Of a DNA stretch of 64,000 bases, positions 10,252-21,675 are shown one piece after another. The stretch is from assembly GCA_002270565.1 (NCBI GenBank), contig NQMI01000037.1:167378-231377 (forward strand), given 5' to 3'. Under the pieces are notes generated by a model. That model saw only the letters and a list, made by a program, of their open reading frames with translations. It was not told the origin of the DNA and ran no database searches. Positions within the stretch are counted from its first letter, which is position 1; each line of letters opens with the position of its first letter. A program made the position numbers and the translations under genes. Source of the DNA: Stenocarpella maydis. Taxonomy: Eukaryota > Ascomycota > Sordariomycetes > Diaporthales > Diaporthaceae.

Positions 10252-13131
10252 ATGAAGACCGAAGACGACACCTCCGACTTCGTATCCGCCGTGCCTCCCG
10301 CCCCAGCCCCCGAGTCCGACTCCGCCGCCGCCGGCCCTGCTGCCGACTCAGATCCTGCCGCCGCCGCCCCAGCCCCGACCACCACCGGTTCCTCCGCCTC
10401 GCCTACCAAGGCCTCCCAGTCCAAGCGGACCGTCTGTGACCACTGCAGGAGACGACGTACGTGTGCCCTTGTCCTACCTGTGCCTCCCACCGCCCCCTCT
10501 CTCTGTTGCTCCTTGAACCCCTCCCCCCATAAAACGTGTTTCTGTCACTCTTGTCCCGAAGGCGCCTCTCACCAAGCCAACCGGTCTCACCGTCTTCTCA
10601 CACCCTGCCTCAGTCACAAAGCCGGGCCATGCCATGCTGACAGCACTCACTCAGGAATTCGTTGTGATGGGCAGCTTCCGTGCCAGCAGTGTCTTAATGC
10701 CAGCCTGACTTGCAAGCGGGACCATGTTCCCAGGAAGCGTGGCCCCAAGAGGGGTCATGGTCGTGTCATGTGTGTTGCCCTCATCCCATATGTTCATGTC
10801 TGATCTGCCGTGTGAGACCTGCAACTGCAGGACCGCCTGGGCAACCTTTGGTACGGCGGTGCGCTTCAAGACGCTGTCCCCTGGACTTGGGGTATCCGCC
10901 GTCAGGGACGACGCTGACTGACCTGTTTAGCAATGAGCTGAGGGCGCGGGAGAGGGAGAGGGAGAGCAGGGACAACAGCTTGGAGCCAGAAAACCCACCG
11001 GCCCGCGTCGCCTACACCTCTACAGCGCTACCTCAGGATGTCTCATGGCGGAACAACGCATCGGATCCTCGCAATGGGCCAGAACCGAGGAGCATCTTCA
11101 CGTCCGACCAGCACCGGCCTCTCCACCGGCCCTTCCTTCACCTTATCCCGCAGTGTGTCGATCTCTACTATGAACACATCTATCCCATCATGCCGGTCCT
11201 CTACATGCCGGCCATTCGTTCCATGATCGCGAGGCAGATGACACCGTCCGAAAAGAACCTCATCTTCGCCCTGTGCGCTCTGGTAAGCATGCACATGTCG
11301 GGCAAGAGCCTTAGTTTCGACGGCCCGGCATCGTGGGAAGACGCAGGCCGCTTTTTCCTGGACGAGTGCGTGTCCAACCGGCAGTCCTATGATTTCATGG
11401 AGGATGCCTCACTGAATGCCGTCATATCCTCGTTTTGGCTCTCGACGTCCTTCTTTGAGATAAACCAGAACCGGAAGTCCTGGCTGTATTTGAGAGAAGC
11501 ACTCACCCTGGCTCAGGACATGGGCCTTCACGATGATTCAACATACGTTAGCTTGACCCCTCAGGAGGCCCTGTGCCGACAGCGGGTTTTCTGGATATTA
11601 TTTGTCACGGAAAGGTCGGTAACCAAAACTGCTCGTGTGGCCCAAGATTGTTGTCTCTGACATCGTGCTCAGGTCTTTCGCCATTCTACGCAACAAACCC
11701 ATCACGTTCAAAAAGACACCAATGCTACCCTCGACGCGTCACTCATACGAGTCCCCTGATATCCATGCTGGCTTCCTGCAGCTAGTTTCGTCCTACACCC
11801 CTCTGGACGAGTCCTTCGTCTCGGCCTGGAACGAGGGCTCTGATCCTCGGGTCAGTGCGACAACGTACCTCGCCCTACAGAACCTTCTGGCCCAGCCTCC
11901 CTCGTTCCTTCAGCGGTCTCGTGCCACCACGCCGTCCTCAGACTCGGCACCGATCTTTTCTACCCCGGTTACAGCAGCACCATCAATCTCGGGCTCGAAT
12001 GACGATGCCGACGAGGAGATAGTACTATCCGAGCCGACTGCTATTCAGAAGGCCGACCTTCTCGTCACCCAGCAGTGGCTGAGGCTCATCGTCTGGCAGG
12101 CCTCGTTTCGCCAGAGCCTGCTGAGCTGGACGGCCCCACACGAGAGCATGCATTTCGCCTTCCCCCTGGCGATCGCGCGCTCGACAGCTGCCGTCCTGCA
12201 GAGCCTCCCCAGCAGCGCCGTCGAAGTACACGGCATGGGGATATTCGAAAAGATCTTCGAGATTGGGACCTGGTGCATGAACGTGCTTGGTGCGGTCGAC
12301 CGCGCCAGTGCCGCTGGGACCCCAATCAGCGGACTTGGCTCGCTGGGTGGTGGCTTCATGGGCATGGACTTCCTGCCCGGCAACGGGGACCTTGGTGTGC
12401 TCGGAGTCAGTAGGAAAGGCGCCGCCATCGACCCGCTCGAGTTTTTCGTGCGCACGCTCAGTGCGACGCCAAACAGCAGGACGCAGTTCGCCGAGAGGCT
12501 GCTGATGTTTGCCCAGGAACGGCCCGGCGGGATGAGAATGTCCTTGACACCGTCGCTCACATCGCCCATCCTCGGGCCCGAAAGCATGTCTCTGAGCTGG
12601 CTGACGGGCTCAAACAGCGGAGGTCAACAAATGGGTGGTATCCTCGGGGAGGTGGTCAAGGACGAGCAGGAGCCAGATCCTGATTCGGAAATGTACTCGC
12701 TAGGTGGCAACCTGAACGCCGGGCAGTCCGCACCTTCGTACCTCGGCGACCCGCTGCTCGATCCTAATAACGTCAGCGCCTTTAGCACCGCCCTGAACAG
12801 TGTTGCTACGGGCCAGCGCTCCACCCCGTCATCCATGCCCTCGCTGGCGACCTCGGTACCGCTACCAAACTGGGCGAGTGACGCGAACGGGGATCCCCAG
12901 CAGGACTGGGAGTATGACCTGACCAGCCCGCTGGTAGACAGTTTCAGTAACCATGTCTCGGCCTACAACAGTGGTATAGGGACCCCAATCGGGCCCTTCA
13001 CCCCCGGGGCCTTTTCGAGACAGGACTCGGCCGACAGCTTGTACCAGTACCAGCAAAGACAGCGTCAGCAATTCACGAGCGGGCTTAGCAATGGCGGGAG
13101 CTCCAACAGCATCGGTATGGCCAACGAATAG
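10252..13131 (+). CDS. Zn2Cys6 transcription factor with fungal-specific TF domain
   Basis: Four exons (10252-10456, 10655-10769, 10931-11614, 11673-13131) give 820 aa. The Gal4-type binuclear zinc cluster is split by intron 1 and reads CDHCRRRRIRCDGQLPCQQC...C, followed by a basic RKRGPKRG linker. Intron 2 joins HGRV to INELRARE, and intron 3 joins VTER to SFAILRNKP with a CTGAC branch. The middle region (HLIPQCVDLYYEHIYPIMP, later WLYLREALTLAQDMGLH and CRQRVFWILFVTER) is the fungal-specific transcription factor domain (PF04082 type). The N terminus is Ala/Pro/Ser-rich, and the C terminus is Ser/Gly-rich with a QYQQRQRQQ run near the end. It should act in the nucleus as a regulator. The RGPK linker is seen in some sugar-utilisation regulators, but that is too weak to assign a pathway. 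An in-frame N-terminal extension from 9802 cannot be excluded. Confidence 0.88.
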
Positions 13132-14225
13132 GGTGGTGGAAATGGCGGTGCTGCAAGTGGCGTTGCTTAAAGGCTTTTACTTGGAATTGAACAAGGGAGC
13201 TTATCGAGGCGACGGGCATAGAAATGGCAAGAGGCTTCTCGAGCAATTTGGCGAGGAGGGATCTTTTTCGGCATATTCACTTGGTAAGGTGCGATTGCTT
13301 CTGCTACTTTGGAGTTGCTTGGATGATACCGGGGTGCATATGAGGTGCTCTTAATTTCATTGGTGTGGTGCATCATGTGTTGATTTTGTTTCTCCCTATT
13401 CTGGGGTACATATGCATTTCAGGAGAAGGGTCCGGATGTGGGAACCCTGATCAGTCCGTTGAAGAAATGACATTTGATTCATGGCCCGCGATCCTCTTCC
13501 GATTTGGCCCAGAACGTGAGCCCTGAGTGACCGACCTATGACGCGCGCTCCAAGTGTGAGACTGGGAAACAAGCGTTGCGAGTACAACGGTTCACCGCCC
13601 GTCAGGCATCTCAGGGCTTCACGGTGGATGTGGTCAGTGGCTGTTGTGTTTGCACCCCAACTGCGCATGCTAGACCAAATAAAAGCTTTCGTCGTGCTGA
13701 GTGACGGAATCTCCCAGCTGTGGGACAACGGTAAGTGGTCTCTCTGGGGTGGGTGCAATATTCTTTGAGATATCTATGTTCTTCGTTCACTTGGTTGCAG
13801 CGGGGATGTCATCATCTCTCTCCTTCACGGACAGCAGAAGAAGCCGGTAAAAGCGAATCAATCCGTCAGAGTCCACCCGAACCGGCGCGTGCTAGGCTTT
13901 ACGGGCGGTTGTCTCCGAAATAGAGAGGGCATGTTCATTACCATGTTCCGCCTCACTGTGCAAACAATCGTCCCTCTGAACAAAAGGTGTCCAATGAATG
14001 CATTGGCGAATTTTAACACACAAAGAGAAAGACCTGGAGCGTCACAAACAGGCCGACGTCGAGTACGGAGTGCAGAGGAACAAATTTGATCAGCGACAGC
14101 AGTGCCACCTCCTGGGGAAAGGCCCCAAGACGGCACCGGCAGTCAAGCCTCGAGCTTTGGGAAGCTTCTCATATTATTCCTCGACGTTTAAAACAGCCAC
14201 ATGAGACAGCTAGAAAATAGGAACA
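13132..14225. other. Intergenic between convergent genes
   Basis: About 1.1 kb between the 3' ends of the Zn2Cys6 gene and SDA1. I see no supportable gene or repeat. It should hold both 3' untranslated regions. Confidence 0.5.
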
Positions 14226-16442
14226 TTAGTGGTTGCCCCTCCTCCCGCCCTTCTTGCTCCTATCAACATGCTCCTGCAGGACCTTCCTCGTCTGCACAAG
14301 ACTCCGCTTGTGCTTCTGCTTGGCCTTGCCGAGGGTCATCAGGAAGTTCTTCTTCCTGGCCTTCTCCTTGTTGGACGTGGACTTGCCCTCGGCCTCCTTC
14401 TTGGACTTCCGGATGGCCTGCGTGGACTTGTGCTCCTCGCGGTTGGGCTTGCCCTCCCGGGCCAGGGCGACCCTTTCCTCCTTGGTCGCCTTGCGCAGCT
14501 TCGCCGGCAGCTCGATCTGCTCGGCCGTCAGGGGGTCGTCCGCGTGCCGGGCTGCGAGTTCCCGGGCGTGCTTTGAGCGGTTGCCCATGGCCTTGTCGAG
14601 GTTGGCCTGCAGGCGCAGCTCCTGCAGCTTGGCCAGGTCTGCGGGCGTGAGGATGGTGGTGGTGGCGAGCTTGGACATCCGCTCAATCTCTGCTGCCCCG
14701 CCCGGCTGCTCCCCATCCACAAGCTCTGGGGCCTCAGATGACCCTTTCCTCTGGCGCTTGGCCACCGGCTCATCGTCCTCGTCCCCGCTTGACACGGCAA
14801 TCCAGCCACCAGAATCGCTGCTGGCTTCAGAATCCACCTCCCAGTCACTGTCGTCAGACACGTCATCCTCCGGATCCTCCTCACTGCCAGCTTCTTCCGG
14901 CAGACCCTTGGCGACCCGTTTCCGCTTCCTCTCCTCCTCCTTCCACTTCTCAAGGAGCTCGAGGCCTTCGATACCACCGGCATCCTGTTCTCCAAACTTC
15001 CGCTGTTGCAGCTCCCCACTCCGCAGGTTAATGGTGGCGTTCTTGCCACGGTCCCTCTTCCTGAGCATCTCTGCACCGACCTCACGGTACAAGGACAACA
15101 GCCCCTTTGCGGCCATCATCGTGCCCTTATCCTTGCTCTTGCGGTACTGCACCAGGTCTTGCAGCAATGTCTCCGTCATAGCCAGTGGCTGACGCACGCA
15201 GACCTCGCGGATGGAATTCAGGCCGGCGGCTGCCACCTCTGCCGCGGCCGCTTCCGAGACAAACTCATTCGCGATCTTCATGATCAGAGGCTCCAGGGCG
15301 TCCGGCGGGACGAGGTCGTGTGTTGCCTGGGCAAGACATGCCAGGAAGGTCGTGACGGACTGCTGTTTTGGCGTGAGGAACTTGATGAACCAAGAATAGA
15401 GATTGATGACGGTGAGCTTGTGTAGTCCGACCAGCCGAGTGACCAGCTGCAGCACGAGCAGCTTGCTCTCCAGGGCCAGCTTCGTCTTGGTGTTGAGGAG
15501 GTGCTTCTGAAACAACTGCTCGGCAAACCCCTGGGGGTCATGGAGCAGGTGCAGGGCAGAGAAGTTCAGCGGGTGTGGCTGGTGCTTCTTGCGCTCTTGC
15601 TTCTTGACCTTGTCGACTGCAGACTTGTACTGCCTCGCGTGCTTCTTGGACTTCTTGTTGATGCCGTGCTGGTGCTGCATCTTCTTGAGGTCGATAGCTT
15701 CGTCATCGCTGCTGTCATCCTCCATCTCCTCTCGCTCCTTGTCGCCACCCAGGAAGAACCGAACCCCTCCCACCACGACCTTCTCGCTGTCGGCTAGACA
15801 TGCCTCCTTCATGACCTGCACGGGCTTCGCGTCGGTCCATATCTGCCGCCGCCACATCTCGCGCGTCAACCGCACAGCCCATACTCCCTTGGGTGAAGTC
15901 TTGTCCGAGGTGATGAGTATCGAGAGTACATTTTGTACCGTCCGGTTGAGGGGGTGGTTCGTGTGTTTCGAGTTCGAGTTGCGCAGGTCGCTGACGATCT
16001 TCTGGTACAGCACGGCCCTGAGGCTCTTGCTGGGGGTCGAGACAAGGATTGGGAACAAGGTGGTCAGGAGGTATTCGGAGGATATGATGTCCTTCCTTCG
16101 CAGGAGCACCAGGCTCCCAGCCAGCTTCTCGCGCACGTCGGGTGCAAGGATGGCGTGGTGCTGCATCAGGACCTCCTTGAGGTCGTCCGGAAAGGTCTCG
16201 GTCTCCTCCTTGAAGCAGTCAGCAACATGAGTGATGAAGTCGATCTTATCATGGAAGTCCTGCGAGACATCCCTAGTCACACTAGCCGGGTTGTCGAGGA
16301 AAACCTCCTTGGTGGAGAGGTAGGCCGAGTACTGTCGTTGGAACTCGTCCGCATAGCTCTGGGGGTCTGATCGGACTTTGAACTGCAAACTTGCGAGATC
16401 GGCATCGAGCTTCTCGAGCGCTCCCACTTTCCTCTTGCCCAT
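14226..16442 (-). CDS. SDA1: SDA1, 60S ribosomal subunit biogenesis factor
   Basis: A single exon encodes 738 aa from the ATG of MGKRKVGALEKLDADL; yeast Sda1 is of similar length. Sda1 is a nuclear/nucleolar factor needed for maturation and export of pre-60S particles, and was named for an actin phenotype in yeast. The N-terminal two thirds are helical with family segments such as MLAPDVREKL-like helices, LRRKDIISSEYLL and HPLNFSALHLLHDPQGFAEQLF. A Lys-rich patch lies near residues 260-285, an acidic stretch (EEDPEDDVSDDSDWEVDSE) at about 540-570, and a strongly basic tail ends KKGGRRGNH, as expected of a pre-ribosome factor. The frame is open 37 codons further upstream to an ATG at 16553, but MGKRK is the natural start. 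The minus-strand neighbour upstream is the small mitochondrial gene. Confidence 0.95.
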   Translation of the reverse strand: MGKRKVGALEKLDADLASLQFKVRSDPQSYADEFQRQYSAYLSTKEVFLDNPASVTRDVSQDFHDKIDFITHVADCFKEETETFPDDLKEVLMQHHAILAPDVREKLAGSLVLLRRKDIISSEYLLTTLFPILVSTPSKSLRAVLYQKIVSDLRNSNSKHTNHPLNRTVQNVLSILITSDKTSPKGVWAVRLTREMWRRQIWTDAKPVQVMKEACLADSEKVVVGGVRFFLGGDKEREEMEDDSSDDEAIDLKKMQHQHGINKKSKKHARQYKSAVDKVKKQERKKHQPHPLNFSALHLLHDPQGFAEQLFQKHLLNTKTKLALESKLLVLQLVTRLVGLHKLTVINLYSWFIKFLTPKQQSVTTFLACLAQATHDLVPPDALEPLIMKIANEFVSEAAAAEVAAAGLNSIREVCVRQPLAMTETLLQDLVQYRKSKDKGTMMAAKGLLSLYREVGAEMLRKRDRGKNATINLRSGELQQRKFGEQDAGGIEGLELLEKWKEEERKRKRVAKGLPEEAGSEEDPEDDVSDDSDWEVDSEASSDSGGWIAVSSGDEDDEPVAKRQRKGSSEAPELVDGEQPGGAAEIERMSKLATTTILTPADLAKLQELRLQANLDKAMGNRSKHARELAARHADDPLTAEQIELPAKLRKATKEERVALAREGKPNREEHKSTQAIRKSKKEAEGKSTSNKEKARKKNFLMTLGKAKQKHKRSLVQTRKVLQEHVDRSKKGGRRGNH

Positions 16443-16669
16443 GGTTGCCGTTAGATTCACCAGTGGATTCGGACCGTCTGATTTCGACAGTCGAGGTCCC
16501 GTAATCTTGGAAGTTCTCAGCTGTGAGGGTGCAGGAAAGTAGGCTTGGGCCAAAATTTATGGTATCGATAAGAGCGCGTCTGCTTATCTTATCTATGAAG
16601 TATGGAGCTGGATGGTGATTTCTGAACCAGGTAACTCTGGATTATTTTCTATTTCTGGGGATTTTTTTC

Positions 16670-16700
<31 letters not shown>

Positions 16701-17019
16701 GGAAAGGAATAAAGGACCCCGAGAGTCAGAAAATAATATTGAATCAAATGAGCATATTTTGTAAATGTTGGATGCTGCCAGATGTGGACGCATGGCAGCG
16801 GAAAATCAGGCCGAATTCACCGAGCAAGCCCAAGTCCTGGGCTGCACGACACGGGGATAGAACAGGTAGGAGGTCTCGAATACTGACGATTCCCAACGTC
16901 AGGATGCATAATCGCCATGCCCAGATGCCATCGATACACAAGGGAAGAATAAAGATATGCTCTGCTATTTCATCAACGAGCCAATTGCGCCGCTGCCGCA
17001 ATAACTGTTCCCTGTCTAA
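16443..17019. other. Intergenic upstream of SDA1
   Basis: No gene is seen. It holds the SDA1 promoter and the 3' end of the next minus-strand gene. Its notable feature is the A-run listed separately. Confidence 0.5.
16675..16700. repeat. Homopolymer A tract
   Basis: About 26 consecutive A follow a T-rich stretch. It is too long to be trusted for exact length in an assembly. It could be a poly-dA:dT promoter element of SDA1 or the scar of a retrotransposed copy. Confidence 0.9.
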
Positions 17020-17610
17020 TCACTGCCCGTCAACGCCTCCCTGTCCCTTCCAATACTTGGGGTTAACCTTGTCCTCTGCTGCCGGGCTTGCTCGATCGTG
17101 CTAAGCGGCCAAGTTGGTCAGTATAATTGTCAACATTGCAGCTCGGGGCCATGAGACAAGAGGACGGGAGGTCAGGGCCGGGCTCCAACATACTTTCTTT
17201 TCAAACTCGGCATTATGCCTGTCGACCTCGTCCTGCTGCTCCTTAGTAAGCTTGTCCCTGCCCTGGCCCGGGATGCTAGCATTGTTGATCTTGGGCTGAG
17301 GAGGCGGGTTCTCGGAGCTAGAGAGGGGCTCGCCGCCGCCGGTCCGGCCCTTGGCGCCGGCACCGGCTAGGCGGTCTGCCGAGGGGCTGCTCCCGGTGTC
17401 GAGCCTGTCGGACTTCTGATACTGCTCCTCGGCATCCTTGGAGCGGGAGCCCCCTGACTGGGCAGAAGCTTGCTCGGCCTCCTTTGGAGCAGAGGATGCG
17501 TAGGGTCGACGGGCGGGGGTGGGGAGGGCTGCTACCCCGGTCCTGATGGTGGATGTGGGGAAGGGCGGGATACGGGCGGCCCGGATGACGTGGAGAGCGA
17601 GACGGTTCAT
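17020..17610 (-). CDS. Small probable mitochondrial protein, unrecognised
   Basis: Two exons (17194-17610 and 17020-17100) give 165 aa. The 93-base intron (GTATGT to TTAG) joins EFEKK to HDRASPAAEDK, and the protein ends YWKGQGGVDGQ. The N terminus (MNRLALHVIRAARIPPF) is Arg-rich and free of acidic residues, like a mitochondrial presequence. The rest is hydrophilic, rich in Ser, Gly, Lys and Glu, with no membrane segment, and contains a short helical stretch DKLTKEQQDEVDRHNAEFEKK. I do not recognise a domain. The clean intron that removes a premature end and restores a compact tail supports a real gene. It is divergent from the ankyrin gene. Confidence 0.7.
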
Positions 17611-19415
17611 TCTGATTGCTTAGGCACTACACCAGGCAGATGATGTGCCGGGTATGTAGGTGTGGGTATGTGGGTAAGGCAAGCGTCTGTCGGTTGTATG
17701 TGGCTGTGCGAGGGCTTATAAGCTGTTTTGTAGTAGTGGTGAGTGATGTCCTTACCTGGCGGGCAGCAGCCGACTAGGAGATCAAGAGCAAAAGGGAATA
17801 GATTAGGCCTGTGGTGTTGATTAATGGATGGAAAGGGATCAAACACAACACCCAGGTCTAAAGCTCTGGATTACCAGTGATGATATCATTGAACCTCTGG
17901 GGATAGGGACCTCGGGCAATGACGCAACTGGCTGTGCCGGCAACACAAGTACCGCGGGGCATAACGACAGAACGAGCATGTCTATAGGTACTACCTAGAT
18001 GCCTAGATACTGGTGCTTGGTGCTAGACGGCATGCCTCGAAGGCCTCCGGAGGAATGGACGACTGAGCCTAGACACGACGAGGGTGGGTGTGTGCATGGA
18101 AGCCGAAACTCAATTCGAGCCGCTGCAGATATACCATGTCCCTTGTCCAGACGTATGTAGCCCATGATACCCGACTGGGGGCATGGCCACGCTGGGGGGC
18201 GGTTGTTTGTCTGCGAGCAAGCAAGCGGCCAGGCTGCGCCTCGCCCCCCGGGCCGAGTGCTGACGGCCGTCCAAGGCGTGCAAGGTCTCGGGAGGGGGTT
18301 GCCAGGTACGTTTGCCTGTTTGTGCATGCAAGAGTGCGTGGGTGGGACCCGAGAATGGACCCGAGGCTTGTTGAGGGGTCTAGATCCGTCCCGGCCAGCC
18401 TGACAGAGGTTCATCGTGGAGTGCCTGAGTAGTGCATGCAGCCGCCGGAAATGGCTTGCAGTCTGCCCAATGCAGGCGGGTTTATCCACACCGGCCGCAG
18501 CTCCTGTTCCCTGTCCCTGTCCCCTGTCCCTGTTAAAGTGGCCCATGGCGGGCGGCCGGGGCACTGCTGCCTGCACGGTGGAAGCACGACACACACGCCA
18601 TGCACTCGAGGATGACGGGCGAGCAGCGGGCTGCAACTCGAGGTGTGTGTGTGCGCGCGCGTGGTCTGCGCTTGCACTATACGAAACCTGAGCGGTGTGG
18701 CTTTCTTACACTTTGGTTTTTCTGGTGCTGTATTGAACGTCCTGTCCCTGCCACCGGATCAACAAGGAAGCCAGAGGTGTGTGTGCTGTCAGCTGATGAT
18801 TGCCGCTCCTTCCGCGGTTACTCGAGGTTCGTGCGGAGGATCAATCCGCGCTTGTGCCGGCAGCGCAGCGCCAGCGCACGCAGGCAGCAGCGCAGGAGAG
18901 AGTAGGCCGGGGGGGGGGGTGTTGTGTGATGCATCGCAACCAGGTCGCCGCAAGGCTTCTGGACGTGGTGCTGCTGCTAGCGCTCCTTAGAGATCCGCTA
19001 ATCTCGAATCACGACTTCAGCTCCGACTCCTTCGCAGCCCACATACACAGGCAAGCGCCCACCCCTCACCAACCGACCAACCGACCAACCAACACAACCT
19101 GCATCCCAAAGGACCCCACAACACAAATCCCACACCCACGGGCCACGCCAGGGCTGGCAGAGCCTCGCCCTCACATGGTACAAGAACATCCTGGCCCCCT
19201 CTGGCCGTCCTGATCTCACCTCAACAGCCCAGGCAAGCAACCTCAACCCCGGATCCCCCGCCCAACATCAGACCTGTCTCTTTTCTGGCTCCCGCTCTCG
19301 ACTCTGCTTGGGTGACGGACCCATTGTTCCCGCTTCAAAAACACCACCATCCTCTCCACTCGTGCCCAGAGTGCCCTCACTTCCGGCCCCGACCGGCACA
19401 TCGCAGAGCCTCGCC
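17611..19415. other. Long divergent intergenic region
   Basis: About 1.8 kb between the minus-strand mitochondrial gene and the plus-strand ankyrin gene. I see no supportable gene, only short open frames. It contains a G-run near 18909-18917. Both promoters should lie here. Confidence 0.5.
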
Positions 19416-21675
19416 ATGGCCGACGTCACGACTCCCGGCTCTGCCGCCGCAACCTCCCCCAGCGGCGGGGGTGCGAGAATTGGCCGGCCTCCACAGTGGA
19501 CAGAGTCACGCTCCAGGAAGCTGGCTAGGCTGTACATGTATACCACCTTGCCAATGGACAAGATCATAAAGGCCCTCTTCCCTAATGACGACGTCAAGTA
19601 TGACCTCCACAGACCTGCCCTCTGCATCTGACCTGTCACGCCTGCGGTACTGATGGCGCCCCAGGAAAAACTCGGCCCAGAAGACCCTGCACAAGATGGT
19701 CGGTCATGACCCCCGGCCCTTGAGGCCCGTCGACAGGAACGACATGAACACTCGCTTCAAGCTTCTGCACAAGCGCAGCCAGCGCCGGCGCCAGAGCAGC
19801 GGGACATCCAATGACCACGACGTCCGTGACATGGTGGCCCTGAAGGAGGAGCTCAACACCCCGGCCTTCTCAGAAGTCTCGCGTTTTGACGACCCCACCT
19901 CGCTCAAGAGCCCGCATCTTGACACGCGCATGGACTTTGCCTCACCGAGCACCATGGCTTCCGCCTCCCCAGGCGCTATCTGGTCCGCCTTCCCACACGA
20001 CGACGATCAGCCTCCTTTCCAGCTCCCCTTCTCCCCCCCGCCTCGGAACGACACCGTCTTCACCACGTCAACTCAGATGAGCACCGACAGCATCAAGAGC
20101 CTCAGGAACCGCATCAGTGTCTCGACCGTCTTTGCTAAGCAGGTGTCCGTCCTGATGAGCAGGCTCACCATCGGTAGTTCTGACAACCTCGGCAACTCAC
20201 CGGGCCGCTCTCCTTCAGATCTCCAGCCACCCGTCTCGGTCAGCCAGGCGCCCCACCCAGGACTGGCCGTGCCTGGTGACTTCATCATCTCTCGGAGACA
20301 CGTTCCCCTGTGCAATGCTCAGAAGCACTTCGCAAAATCCTCGGGCGAGGGCGGCGACTTCTGCTGGTGCACCATCGCGGATGAGACGGCTGACCTGCCG
20401 GACGCCTTCTATATCACCGACAGGGGCGCTGATTGCGACCGGGCAGCAAGCGTCCGTAACGGGTCTGCAGATGCTTCATCTGCCGATCGATTCGGCAACA
20501 CTCCTCTCCATCTCTTCGCCGCCTGGGACAGCCAGACCGGCATTGACACAACATTCAACCTGCTCGAGTCACGGCGTGTGGATCCATCAAAGGTCAACAA
20601 CGCGCAGCAGACGTTCCTCCATGTTCTAAGCCCCGCGTGGTTCTCTGCGGCGCACGACTTGAGCAGTCCTCTGTACAGACTCTTGAACCTGCTGTACCCG
20701 AGTCACAGGAGCCTGGTCTACACCCCCGATGTCTTTGGCCGGACCTTCTTTCATCAGCTCGATCGGTTCTTACATGACCCCCAGGTCATCGAAAACATCC
20801 TCTCGCACTACAGGGCGGCAGTACCGAGAGACGCCTTTGGTATCAAACCGCCGTCACGTGTTACTGACACCTCCTTTGCGCCTCCCCGCCGCACCGGTAC
20901 AACAGCGCTCTCGCCCCTGGCTGAAGAGGTCCCAGAAGAATGTTTCATGAACAGAGATACGGCTCTGATATCTACTGTGAACGAGTCATACAGCAACCCG
21001 CATGCCGAGGACAGCGAAGGCCGGAACGGGCTACAATGCCTAGCAGAGATGTCTTTCCATAGCAGCAATCCCAGCAGCCCTGACCCCAACACCCCGAATT
21101 CGTCCCAGCCACCAACCGCCAACCCCAGGGGCTCGCTCAAGCGGAAACACGGTAGGGACGATGCGGAACGCTTCAAACCTATTACTCAAAAGCTCAGCAT
21201 ACTCCATGGACTCTTGACGCCGGTGCAGCAGACATCGCCCCCCGAAGTCAATCACTACGACCACAAGGGCAACACCGTCCTGATAACCTTTGCGGCGCAG
21301 CTCTCCGACGACCAGGACGACAAGAACGGCCAGCACATTGGGAAGATCCTCGACTTGCTCATCGAGAAGGGTGCTTTTCTCGACGCGCGGAACCGCCAGG
21401 GTGAGACGGCACTCCTGGTTGCTGCGAGACGTGGAAACAAGCACGTCGTCAGCAAGCTGCTTGACAAGGGTGCCAACCTGCACGCGCGAGACAAACGTGG
21501 CAGGGCTATCATGGCTATCATTGACGCACAGATTGCCCTCTGCTCAAAAGATCTGCCATCATACGGGCGGCTGGAGGCTGTCAGAGCAGCAGTGCTCGCC
21601 AAGAAGCTGGAGGAGAAGGGGGTGGAGGACGAGCCCACTTTCGTGCATGAGTGGACGTGGAGGAGACAGGCATAA
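19416..21675 (+). CDS. Ankyrin-repeat protein with N-terminal DNA-binding-like region
   Basis: Two exons (19416-19597 and 19665-21675) give 730 aa. The intron joins NDDVK to KNSAQKTLHKMVGHDPR. The first 90 residues form a conserved-looking basic helical module: RIGRPPQWTESRSRKLARLY, then TTLPMDKIIKALF, then KNSAQKTLHKM. It resembles a helix-turn-helix region found before ankyrin repeats in other fungal proteins, but I cannot name it with certainty. Ankyrin units are seen at about 350-440 (DRFGNTPLHLFAAW, VFGRTFFHQLDRF) and 610-700 (GNTVLITFAAQ, QGETALLVAARRGNKHVVSK, DKRGRAIMAII). The linker between is Ser/Pro-rich, and near residue 575 a SLKRKHGRDDAERFK stretch could be a nuclear signal. A nuclear or scaffold role is an inference; no enzyme motif is visible. 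Confidence 0.8.

Noticed and set aside
14233..15192. Plus-strand open frame of 319 codons antisense to SDA1
   Set aside because: It is Ser/Arg/Pro-rich shadow sequence of the acidic and basic regions of SDA1.
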